A stretch of 64,000 bases of DNA from Stenogyne calaminthoides (taxonomy: Eukaryota; Streptophyta; Magnoliopsida; Lamiales; Lamiaceae), in the NCBI GenBank assembly GCA_037126765.1, contig JBBCBC010000019.1:32138222-32202221 (forward strand). The letters run 5' to 3'. Positions within the stretch are counted from its first letter, which is position 1, and each line of letters begins with the position of its first letter. The translations under genes and the position numbers were made by a program. A model generated the notes under the pieces. It made no database searches. It worked only from the letters and a program-made list of their open reading frames with translations, and was not told the DNA's origin. Positions 55,898 to 64,000 of this stretch are shown here, piece by piece.

Positions 55898-57093
55898 TCA
55901 CTGTTCGGTTTCGTTCAATGTCTGGCTGATGAAGTAGATTGGGAATTCGTTCCTATCCTCCACTATGACGAGTACTGCACTCAAAGCTATCTCGGAAGCC
56001 GCGAGGTATAGGAAGAGTTTCTCCCCCAGAACCGGTTTTGACAGAATGCTTACATCCTCCAAGTAAGCCTTGATTTTGTCTAAAGCTTCATGGCTTTCGT
56101 GTGTCCATTCGAATTTCGACTTTTTCTGGATGGTGTCGAATAGAGGCTTAGATTTGTCCCCCATTCGGGAGATGAAGCGGTTCAAGGCGGATAGGCATCC
56201 CGTGAGTTTTTGTACTTCCTTTACGTTTTGTGGCGCTCCCATGTCTAATATGGCTTTGACCTTGGCGGGGTTCGCCTCTATTCCCCGCTTACTCACTAGG
56301 TGCCCCAGGAATTTTCCCGATTCGACCCCAAAATTGCATTTCTTGGGGTTCAATCGCATGTTAACTTCCTCAGGATGTCGAAAGTCTGGGCCAAGTGTGT
56401 CAGGTGGTCCTCCGACTTCAGACTTTTGATGACTATGTCGTCTATGTAAACTTCCACCGACTTCCCAATGAGGTCGGTGAACATGAGGTTGACGACCTCT
56501 CCGTATGTTGCCCCTCGCATTTTTTCAAGTCCGGGCGGCATCCTCTTCCAACAATAGATGTTCTTTTCTGTCAAGAACGAGGTATGCCGCCGGTCAGGTT
56601 CGTACATGACTATCTGGTGATAGCCTGCAAAGGCATCCATGAAGGACATTATCTCGTGTCCCGCCGTGTTGTCTATCAAGTGGTCGATGTGGGGCATCAG
56701 AAAGAAATCTTTTGGACAAGCGCCATTGAGATCTGTGAAGTCGACGCACAACCGCCAAGTCCCATTGGATTTTTTCACTAACACGGTGTTGGCCACCCAC
56801 TGGGGTTGATCGGCTTGCGTGATCAAGTCGTTGTCCAATAACTTTTTTACCTCCTCGGCTAGTGTTGCGTACTTTTCGGGGCTAAATTTTTGCCTCTTCT
56901 GAGCTATTGGTTTTTGAGCTAGGTCTATGAATAGCTTATGGCATGCAATTTCAAGGTCGATCCCCACCATATCCTTGTGCGACCAAGCGAAGACATCTAA
57001 GTTCTTTTTGAGAAAGTCGATGACTTTCCCCTTCAGGTCGTCCGGCATTCTTGAGCCTATGATTACTTCAAGATCTGGTCGGGCTAGGTCCAC
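55898..57093 (-). pseudogene. Tat Gypsy reverse transcriptase and first RNase H, one frameshift
   Basis: 57093-56350 holds the RT: SNGTWRLCVDFTDLNGACPK, SFMDAFAGYHQI, and VEVYIDDIVIKS with YIDD at the active site. The fingers part has KRMPPGLEKMRGATYGEV where the sister copy has FGLKNAGATYQRL, so a small local scramble is present. A frameshift near 56355 leads into 56359-55898 with the thumb and the degenerate RNase H (LFLYLAASEIALSAVL). Confidence 0.83.
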
Positions 57094-58177
57094 TTTGGAC
57101 TTTCTCGAGGTCTTCCTCCGGGATGGCCCTTGGGGTATTTTGCCGTGGGTTGTCTATTTCTACTTCGAGCAGAAATTCTTCTGGTTCGGGCCCCATCCTT
57201 GGATCGAGGTCATCGCGACTTCTCTTCCTGCTCGTTTTGTTATTTAAAATTTCACACTGCTTTTCTCTATCTATTACAAGTATTTGTTTGCTAGATATTG
57301 GTGCGGAATTTAAACGAGATGAGGAATAAATCAAACAATCCCTTGCATCAACTTGGTCACCTTTTACGGTGCCGACCGGCCCACTCTTGGTGGGAAACTT
57401 TACACAGAAATAAAAAGTTGAGGACGTAGCCTCAAATTCATGTTCAAATGGCCTCCCGAGGAATCCATTATAGGAGCTCAGGAGGTCGAGAACTAAAAAA
57501 TATAGAAGCCTAGTGGCCCTAACTTTTTCATTCAGAGTGGAGACTAATTCAACGGCAAGTCGGATCATTCCTGTCGGCTTCACTGTCGCGCCCCCAAAAC
57601 CTTTCACGACATGATTGCATGGAGTGATGTATGCGTCGTAATATCCGAGCTGATCCAGGGTCTTCTTGAATAGTATGTTGCAGAAAGCCCCTCCATCCAC
57701 TAGCAGGCGGCATACGGTGGTGCCCATGATATTGGCTCTGATCACCAGTGGGTCGACGTTGGGGTAGACTACCCCTACTTTATCCTTTTCGCCGAACTCG
57801 ATCGTGCTAGTCTCTTCTCCTACTGTGAAGATGGGTAGCACCATCTTCTTGGCATTTTCTATCTCTCTTATCTCCACCTTCTGCCTTTTGGATGAGTCGA
57901 TTGATGAAAATCCCCCTACCGTCCCCAGTGGGGACAAGGTATGTATCATCGCGACCTCTCGCCCCTTCTGGCATGGGTGGTACTGGTCGTTCCCCCTGGC
58001 CGGCATCCCCCGGAGCCGACTCTTCCTATGGGTTTGCTTGTTGGCGACCTCTCTGAGCTCGATCTTGATTCTTCTGAGGTCGCTTGACAAACTCGTCCAG
58101 TAATCCGTCCTCGTATAGCCTCCAAAGATGGGGGAGTAGATCCTTGCACTCGCTGGTATAGTGCCCAGTTTGATCAT
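57068..58177 (-). CDS. Tat Gypsy gag C-terminus and protease
   Basis: 369 codons open. The protease core reads CRLLVDGGAFCNILFKKTLD, later NGFLGRPFEHEF with an intact GRP, then a linker (NKTSRKRSRDDLDPRM) toward RT. The N-terminal 100 residues are gag tail read in a shifted frame, so the natural start is uncertain. Confidence 0.78.
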   Translation of the reverse strand: MIKLGTIPASARIYSPIFGGYTRTDYWTSLSSDLRRIKIELREVANKQTHRKSRLRGMPARGNDQYHPCQKGREVAMIHTLSPLGTVGGFSSIDSSKRQKVEIREIENAKKMVLPIFTVGEETSTIEFGEKDKVGVVYPNVDPLVIRANIMGTTVCRLLVDGGAFCNILFKKTLDQLGYYDAYITPCNHVVKGFGGATVKPTGMIRLAVELVSTLNEKVRATRLLYFLVLDLLSSYNGFLGRPFEHEFEATSSTFYFCVKFPTKSGPVGTVKGDQVDARDCLIYSSSRLNSAPISSKQILVIDREKQCEILNNKTSRKRSRDDLDPRMGPEPEEFLLEVEIDNPRQNTPRAIPEEDLEKVQSGPSPTRS

Positions 58178-59610
58178 GGAAGTGGCAGTACTTGTTGGGG
58201 TTCACCTTCCCCTTGTTCTTGATCGGCCGAGGTGGTAGGAGCAGCTCTCGGTCCCTGATCTGATTGTATATGTGCCCGGGCATCATGCCAAGCACTTCCA
58301 TCAACTTGACCGGGATATTTTCTTCAAAGGGTTTGAAGTTGCATTGGGTGCCTTGTAATGACTGCCGGTTTTCTTGGAGCTTTTCTTTGAGTCGGCGACC
58401 TCCTTGCCTTCGGAAAGTCTTGATTCCAGGAGCTCTGAGGCGTGGATGAGATCGCTAGCTCGCCTCCAAAAGTCGTTATAACTGATCGGGTATTCAGTGG
58501 TCATCCGCCGCCACATCTTGGTTCCCTTCTTGAGACCCGAGATGGCCCCGAGCACTTTGGCCTCATCCCTATCGGATCCCCTTCGAGTATGAGCTTGTCG
58601 ATCCTTTCGATGTAGGATCGACCAGACTCGTTGTTGGCCTGTTGGGTGTTCATAAGCCACTGTCTAGTCGCAGGCTGTGGGGCCAAGGCCATGAAATGGG
58701 TCAGAAATAGCCTGGCGAGCTGTTCTAAAGTTTCCACTGAGAAAGGTGGCAACGAGGTGAACCATTGGTGGGCCTGGTCGCTCAAAGTTAGGGAAAACAA
58801 ACAGCACTTCGTGGCATCCGTCGCGCCCATGGAGGCCATGTAGGAGTTATACTTGGCCACGTGGACCCTTGGGCCCGTGCTTCCGCTGTAGCGATCTAGG
58901 GCCGCCGTGTTGATTTTTCGTTGGGTAGGTGCCAAGGTGACTGTGGTCCCGAGGGGGGAGTCTGGAATGATAAGGTTATGGTCTGCCCCCGTCGGGCTGC
59001 CTTGGTTTTCAGCCCGCTCGAGAAGTCGCTGGACCGTCTTAGCCAGCGCGTCGATTTTGATGTCGTGATGGGATTTGGGGGAGTAGGTCGTTCGCGGATT
59101 GTCCTGGCGAATTTCTGACCCCCTCGGCGGTTCATCATGATGTAAGTTTAGAGCTATGGCCAGATCTCGCTCCATCTGGTCAACGCGGCAGGGCTGAGAT
59201 TGGGCCTCTTCTTCAATGGCCATTGGGGCCTTCTGGGCATCTTATCTCCCAAGTCGGTCGAACATATTGCCTGACCCCGTTGGTCTTTCTAGGAGCCTGC
59301 GATTCCGAATGATTGCGTGTTTCACCGGATCGTACGCCAGTTGGCTTGTGGAGCGCCCTTTCTCGACTAGGGCATTCTTGCCCTTAGAAGTTCCTGGATT
59401 GGGTGCCGCTTTCTTAGCAGGTGGCTGTCCGTCCTCGTCATCAAAGGCGAGGCATTTCTTGTGGAGGACGGCCAACACGACCTTCGCGTCCTCCGGTGTC
59501 TGCACGAGATTCCACCAGTCGGGGGTGACCTCTGGAATGATCTCAGAGGTCTCGACATCGTCGCGGTGGTCCGTCTCATTTCTGGTAGTGTTACCTTGGT
59601 TGATCGCCAT
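58026..59610 (-). pseudogene. Tat Gypsy gag, two or three frame breaks
   Basis: Starts MAINQGNTTRNETDHRDDVE (ATG 59610). The first segment ends at a stop near 59242. 59223-58501 holds YNSYMASMGATDATKCCLFS, DQAHQWFTSLPPFSVETLEQ and RSYIERIDKLILEGDPIG. After a shift, 58660-58301 has KKGTKMWRRMTTEYPISYND. After another shift, 58304-58026 has the zinc-knuckle-like CHFHDQTGHYTSEC. The capsid part is uninterrupted here, unlike the other Tat copy. Confidence 0.83.
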
Positions 59611-59664
59611 TGGTAGGATTGGGTCTTTTCTGCAGATTTTTAAACAAATCGACAGGTTGTTTTT

Positions 59665-59680
59665 CCCACAGACGGCGCCA
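59665..59680 (-). promoter_or_regulatory. Primer-binding site of the full-length Tat Gypsy
   Basis: Minus-strand TGGCGCCGTCTGTGGG directly inside the 5' LTR, the usual Tat-lineage site (commonly assigned to tRNA-Arg). Confidence 0.85.
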
Positions 59681-59681
59681 A

Positions 59682-60289
59682 TGTTGTGACCTAGATTTTA
59701 CGTCTAGGACAACGTAATATTATTGAATGGGATCAATTAAGTAACAAAGAACACATATGAAATATACACAGATTTGGTTACCCAGTTCGCCTTTTGAAGA
59801 AGACTACGTCTGGGGGTGCCCAAGCCAGGAGTATTTTATTATATTTTCTGCCTAAGAGTACTAAGATTTCATCCTTTTACAATGAGTGATACAAATTGTA
59901 TTTATAGAGCAGAAATTAGGGTACACTCCTAAGTGGGCTTCCTTCAATGGGCTTGCCAAGCATCCAGCCGGCAGAGCTAGGGTTTTATCGGTTAATCCCG
60001 TGGTTTCCGCGCCTGGATACACTTGCCTTGCTTGCCCCATAATATTCGTGCTTTCAGTTATCCGTATCTTTGTTATAAATAGTCGCCTGAGGTCGCCTCC
60101 GACTTGTGGTCTTCCCCAAGGTCGAATGCGACCTTCTTGTCCCTTCTAGGTCGCTTTGCAACCTCCTTCAGCCTAAGTCGTTGTGCGACCTTCTTTATCT
60201 TTGAGGAAGTCACTCCACAGCCTCCTGATTCCTACCGAAGTCGCTCTACCCGATCTCCTCACTGAGTAGGATTATTCCATGGTACAACA
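59682..60289 (-). repeat. 5' LTR of the full-length Tat Gypsy
   Basis: TGTTGTGACC to GGTACAACA, 608 bp. Minus-strand TATA box CTATAAATACAA near 59900. It is 35 bp longer than its partner, from deletions in the middle of the other copy. Confidence 0.92.
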
Positions 60290-60384
60290 CCGGGTCATGG
60301 AAAATGCACGAACGGGGCGTAGAGAACATCGTCGGGGAAGCGAAATAAGCATTTTTTGGTTCCCCATGATAACGGTAATGCTTT

Positions 60385-61470
60385 TCCCCAGGCTGTCACG
60401 AAAAAGTTGTGATAAATGTAGATTACTTGAAGAGATTTCCAAAACGGTATTATAATATGAAAATGGACACTCGAGTCAAAAGTTATGGCCAAAACAGTTT
60501 TCACCATCCAATAACCAAAACCCTAGTCGCCTTTTCCAGATCCTCCATCCGACATCACCCATCCTTGCGATCAAAATTACAACAAAAATAAGAAAAACCC
60601 TACTACAGTGATTTATGAAAAATGCCTATACTACCCACACTTATTATCTCGTGGGAAAAATGATTACAACATCACACAAGGGTTGCGACAAAGAAAAAAT
60701 TAAAACACCAAGAAAACAGAAACGACATCGAGAAATTAAAATGTTTCAGGCAAAGCCAACAATCCACGAATCCAGGCTCTGATACCAATTGATGAAACAC
60801 ACCGGTGAAGGCGGTCCATCACCAGGATTGTTGTCGGATACCAAACGTACACATAACAAATATAAAACATAAACATGCGTCTTAAGCCAAAGGGCATTTT
60901 TTGGTTCCCCATGATAAGAATATTTTTTTGCTGGGGAACATTGCATTTCCCCACAAAATCATCCAGTGAATCTATTTTTCAAGTCAATTCAAACATCCGG
61001 GTCGTGAAAAATGCACGAACGGGGCGAGGGTACCCCGTCGGGGACGCGAAGGGGGCATTTTTGGTTCCCCATGATAACGATATTATTTTGTTGTGGAACT
61101 TTGCATCCCCACACAAAATCATCCACTGAATCTAATTTTCAGTTCAATTCAAGAATCCGGATCGTGGAAAATGTACGAACGGGGCGAGGGTACCCCGTCA
61201 GGGACGCGAAGAGGGCGTCTTTTGGTTCCCCATGATAACGGTATTATTTTGTTGTGGAACTTTGCATCCCCACACAAAATCATCCACTGAATCCATTTTT
61301 TAAGTCAATTCAAGCATCCGGATTGTGTAAAAATGCACGAACGGGGCGAGGGTACCCCGTCGGGGATGCGAAGGGGGCGTTTTTGGTTCCCCATGATAAC
61401 AGTATTATTTTGTTGTGGAACTTTGCATCCCCACAAAAATTGATCCACTGAATCCATTTTTCAACTTAGC
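60385..61470 (+). repeat. Array higher-order unit 6 (leader plus 4 monomers), right end of the array
   Basis: GGCTCTGATACCA lies at 60775-60787. Monomers are anchored at about 60918, 61072, 61229 and 61391. The last monomer stops at ATCCATTTTTCAA and unrelated AT-rich sequence begins. Confidence 0.85.
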
Positions 61471-61762
61471 CAAAAAAAAATGTGATTTTTAGAGAGGTTT
61501 TTCAGAATCTGTAGTCATTTTAAACTTCGGTTATTTTAACACTATGTTTTTGTCATGAACTCATAGATGTTATCTACTTTCACTTATATTTCGGCGTGTT
61601 TTCAAATTTTTAGTACTTACCAAATTGATTTAAATTAAAATTGTGTATTAAATATGAATTAGCTAAAACATTATTATTTAAAGAGTTTTTCAAAAATCAT
61701 ATTACTTATTATTAAAATAATTGTTCAGCTACAGCCGTGCACCGCATGTGTTCAATTACTAG
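61471..61762 (+). mobile_element. Helitron-like 3' terminus
   Basis: An AT-rich run of about 250 bp ends with CAGCCGTGCACCGCATGTG, an imperfect hairpin (CGTGC/GCATG), ten bases, and then CTAG (61759-61762) followed by T. A short hairpin close to a CTRR end inserted next to T is the pattern of Helitron 3' ends. It directly follows the satellite array. The matching 5' TC end was not found, so the size of the element is unknown. Confidence 0.5.
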
Positions 61763-62160
61763 TTAGTTAATATTAAGAATAATAAAAAAAGTGAATCTAA
61801 TTAATTTGTCTTGAATTATATCTTCAACATATGAAATTAATATAAAATTGAATTCTGCTTCCTAAATTTGCCTTAAAATATCGCAATTTAACTTCTTCTT
61901 TTTTAAATACGCCTCAACATAATCTTACTAATATTTTTTAAAGATAGATTCTCATTAAAAATTAAGATAAAATCTTTAAGATCTAAAATTCAACATAATC
62001 TTAGTATCTTACTAATAATTTTTTAAGATATTAAATTTATAAAGTTATATTTCCCAAAATAATAAATTTTGAAATAAATTATCGATATACACGTTATTGG
62101 GTCTAAAATTTTGAAAAATAAAAATAAAAGATATTATCATATCTTTTGCTACGATCCAAT
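61763..62160. other. AT-rich spacer
   Basis: No gene, repeat or element recognised. Confidence 0.4.
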
Positions 62161-62327
62161 CACTACAAAAAATACGGTGTTTTACGACGGATTTAGCTAC
62201 GGTAAAAACCGTCGCAACAAGGTTTGGCGATGGTTTTGGCGACCGTTTTTCATCCGTCTGGAAAACGAGGTCGCTAACATTTAGCGACGATTTTTTCCAA
62301 TCCGTCGCTAGTTAGCGACGACTTGCT
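62161..62327 (+). mobile_element. Terminus of a second CACTA element
   Basis: Begins CACTACAAAAAATACGG, followed by subterminal GCGACGG/CCGTCGC motifs in both orientations (for example TTTAGCGACGA and AATCCGTCGCTAG). The subterminal motif differs from that of the CACTA at 4928, so it is a different family. No opposite end is visible; it is truncated by the inverted array copy at about 62328. Confidence 0.7.
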
Positions 62328-62692
62328 TGCTTATTTTTGTTGTAATTTTGATCGCAAGGATGGGCGATGTCGGATGGAGGATCTGGAAACGGTGATTAGG
62401 GTTTTGGCTATTGGACGGTGAAAATTGTTTTGGCCATAACTTTTGACTCGGGTGTCCGTTTTCCTATTATAATACCGTTTCGGAAACGTCTTCAAGTAAT
62501 ATACCTTTGTCACAACTTTTCCGTGATAGCCTGTGGAAAAATATTACCGTTATCATTGAGAATAAAAAAATGCCTCCTTCGCGTCTCCGACGATGTACCC
62601 TGCGTCCCGTTCGTGCATTTTCCACGACCCGGATGCTTGAATTGAATTAAAAAGTGGATTCAATAGATGATTTTGTGTGGGGAGGCAAAGTT
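62328..62692 (-). repeat. Inverted copy of array leader and monomers
   Basis: On the minus strand this is leader sequence (GATCGCAAGGATGGGCGATG read on the plus strand at 62350) with about two partial monomers. The spelling CTTATTTTTGTTGTAATTTT is shared with leader 6 at 60572-60597 rather than with leaders 2-5, which suggests a local origin. Confidence 0.8.
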
Positions 62693-62924
62693 CCACGTGC
62701 ATTTTCCACTCCACACACCGAAATCTTCAAGCCCTTGCAATTTGTGTCTCTCGAAACTGCCATGTAGAACTGACTGCCACTGAAAATCGATTTCTTAAAA
62801 AATATGTCAACATTTGAAAGTGATTGTCATTGGCTCTTGTTTATCGACATTGCATATGAGACAATTAACGAGAACTGTCTCCTCCAAAACTTGAACGACA
62901 GTCTCAGTCTGATGGAGTCGGGAA
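62693..62924 (-). pseudogene. Helitron helicase (PIF1-type) C-terminal fragment
   Basis: On the minus strand the frame reads FKFWRRQFSLIVSYAMSINK then SQ-stop-QSLSNVDIFFKKSIFS, FYMAVSRDTNCKGLKI. These are the last helicase motifs of plant Helitron Rep/helicase proteins (AMTINKSQGQ; GQLYVAVSRVTSRKGLKI). A TGA replaces the Gly codon in SQGQ. The fragment continues without a gap into the inverted array copy, so the array-like sequence lies directly downstream of a Helitron coding end. It is cut at 62924 by a copia LTR. Confidence 0.75.
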
Positions 62925-64000
62925 TGTTGGGGTTATACTGAAAAGTATGTTTTTACTTTGTATAACTAAACTGAATTTTCTTATTTATTTACTGAAATAA
63001 TATATTAATCACTGTTGCATTAAATATGAATGAATGTTATATATATTTATTGCAAACCAGTTCAATAAGTCTAGTACGTATTACGTTGTAGTTAATTTGG
63101 TGATACCAGATCATAGAAGATCAAATTAACAGCTCATCGTAATTAAGTACAAATTCATAACCTAGATGGAAATGAACAAACCATCATGAAAGGTTGATGT
63201 ATAAGGCTCAGATTGACTTGTCTTGACCAAGAGATTATACTAGTGCATTTGGATGCACTGAATAAGGACCTACAGGAGGATAAATTCTTTGGTACTGAAT
63301 ATATAAGAATTAGACCTCAGTGGTGTGTTATTTCTTAATCTCCATCCCTTAAATAGGATCGTGTGAAATTAATAACTATTGCTTTGACTTATGATAGGAA
63401 GAGAGTCATTGTGATTCAATACCTTATATCTTGGGCAATATTATTAATTACATGACGATTGCTGACATTTAATATGGAGAATCTTGTGCAAGTACGTCTT
63501 ACTTGATTTGTCCCCTTGGTGGGCTCAGAATCTTTATCATACCAAATCTTGCAAGTGGAAATTTATTTCCGGTATGGATAATAATGTTGAGTTGTCTTTA
63601 CTCCAATGACAAAGATATTAATTAATATAAAGCTTGTTCAATGGCTTAATTAATTAATGGACTAAGATAATCTTAAACACGGGAAATAATGACCGGGAGC
63701 CATATTATAGTAAAATCGTAATATGGGTTAAGATGGATAGTTCAATATTAATTTTATAGTGGAGTAAATTAATATTAATGGACTTGAATAATATTTGGCC
63801 CAATATTATAGCTTCATAGTACATTGGAGGTCCAATCTTAATTATCTTAAAGGCCCCTCAAATAGCCCAAAATAAAGTCCAATTAATGAAAAAGAGAAGA
63901 AAATATTCTTGCCTAATATTCCAATTTTTTCGAAAATTGTAGGAAAGGGGAGAAGAAAGATTTTCTTGAAAAGATTTTCTTGAAAAGATTTTATGGAAAG
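62925..64000 (+). repeat. Copia LTR, 5' part, running off the window
   Basis: Starts TGTTGGGGTTATACTGAAAA and follows the reverse complement of the solo LTR (31660-33368) nearly base for base to the window end. About 630 bp of the LTR and any internal region lie outside. Confidence 0.88.

Larger units (their letters stand above)
51548..60289 (-). mobile_element. Full-length Tat-lineage Ty3/Gypsy element, 8.7 kb
   Basis: LTRs at 51548-52120 and 59682-60289, with the exact 5-bp duplication CCGGG (51543-51547, 60290-60294) inside a satellite monomer. On the minus strand: primer site, gag, protease, RT-RNase H, second RNase H, integrase. On the plus strand near the 3' LTR there is a decayed extra ORF. 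It is close in sequence to the Tat element at 23976-34912 and shares its layout. Confidence 0.93.
41590..60384 (+). repeat. Array higher-order unit 5, split into three pieces by copia and Gypsy
   Basis: The array parts are 41590-41929, 50487-51547 and 60290-60384. The leader is cut by the copia, and the seventh monomer is cut by the Gypsy. The GGCTTTGATACCC variant is at 50543-50555. Confidence 0.85.
36826..61470 (+). repeat. Composite tandem array (about 161-bp monomers in higher-order units), split by two retrotransposons
   Basis: About 32 monomers of about 161 bp. Each has the order GTTCCCCATGATAACGG, GGAACTTTGCATCCCCACAC, AATCATCCACTGAATCCATT, TTCAAGTCAATTCAAGC, GTGGAAAATGCACGAACGGG and GGTACCCCGTCGGGGACGCG. 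Successive monomers repeat at 37240, 37401, 37561, 37722 and so on. They are grouped into six higher-order units, each opened by a ~500-bp leader, with 4, 4, 6, 7, 7 and 4 monomers. The array is interrupted by a copia (41930-50486) and a Gypsy (51548-60289). Array sequence proper totals about 7.3 kb. Confidence 0.9.

Noticed and set aside
36826..61470. CRISPR-like array
   Set aside because: Monomers are contiguous with no unique spacers, in a plant nuclear context.

Overview
This is nuclear DNA from a flowering plant, most likely a eudicot. The evidence is an intron-bearing plant-type ubiquitin E1 gene at the left edge, plant-specific transposon lineages (Athila and Tat Gypsy, Ty1/copia, CACTA, Helitron, MULE, SINE), AT-rich spacers with GT-AG introns, and no bacterial operon structure. 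The species cannot be named from the sequence. Transposons and their debris fill about 85-90% of the window. The only confident host gene is the 5' end of the E1 gene (minus strand, 180-504, possibly starting at 729).

Left part (1-4924): E1 gene and promoter, a SINE with 12-bp target duplications (1565-1723), an unrecognised three-exon candidate gene start (2424-2793), an 87-bp tandem duplication and a Tourist-like MITE (4225-4519). A CACTA transposon follows (4928-16405; target duplication TGA on both sides). Its only recognisable gene is a minus-strand Ptta/En/Spm-type (TNPA-like) transposase with five exons. Its last exon is split by an internally deleted Athila retrotransposon (5753-10120; target duplication GTAGC). 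A MULE-type element with 9-bp target duplications (14791-15729) lies in the same CACTA. Just right of it is an exon fragment resembling HD-ZIP III proteins, cut off by a copia LTR.

Middle (16931-34912): a truncated copia element (LTR, primer site, GC-rich leader) is fused head-on to a second, inverted copia remnant. That remnant abuts a Tat-lineage Gypsy element on the minus strand. This Gypsy element has gag, protease, RT-RNase H, a second RNase H and integrase, plus an oppositely transcribed spliced extra ORF (24000-26420). Its gag is interrupted by a solo copia LTR (31660-33368).

Right part (34913-64000): after about 1.9 kb of unassigned sequence comes a composite tandem array (36826-61470). 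It has about 32 monomers of about 161 bp, grouped in six higher-order units that each start with a ~500-bp leader. The leader carries a sequence matching the 3' end of initiator tRNA-Met, that is, a minus-strand LTR/primer-site junction. The array was later split by a full-length copia (41930-50486) and a full-length Tat Gypsy (51548-60289; duplication CCGGG). It ends near a Helitron-like 3' terminus (61762). An inverted array copy fused to a Helitron helicase C-terminus and a CACTA end lies at 62161-62924, and another copia LTR runs off the right edge.

The insertions can be ordered. The array predates the copia and Gypsy that split it, the CACTA gene predates the Athila in its exon, and the Tat element predates the solo LTR in its gag. 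The most informative novelties are the microhomology deletion that produced the mini-Athila, the composite LTR/Helitron-linked satellite, a satellite patch inside a copia leader, the spliced antisense ORF of the Tat element, and a possible membrane-anchored N-terminal extension of the E1 enzyme.
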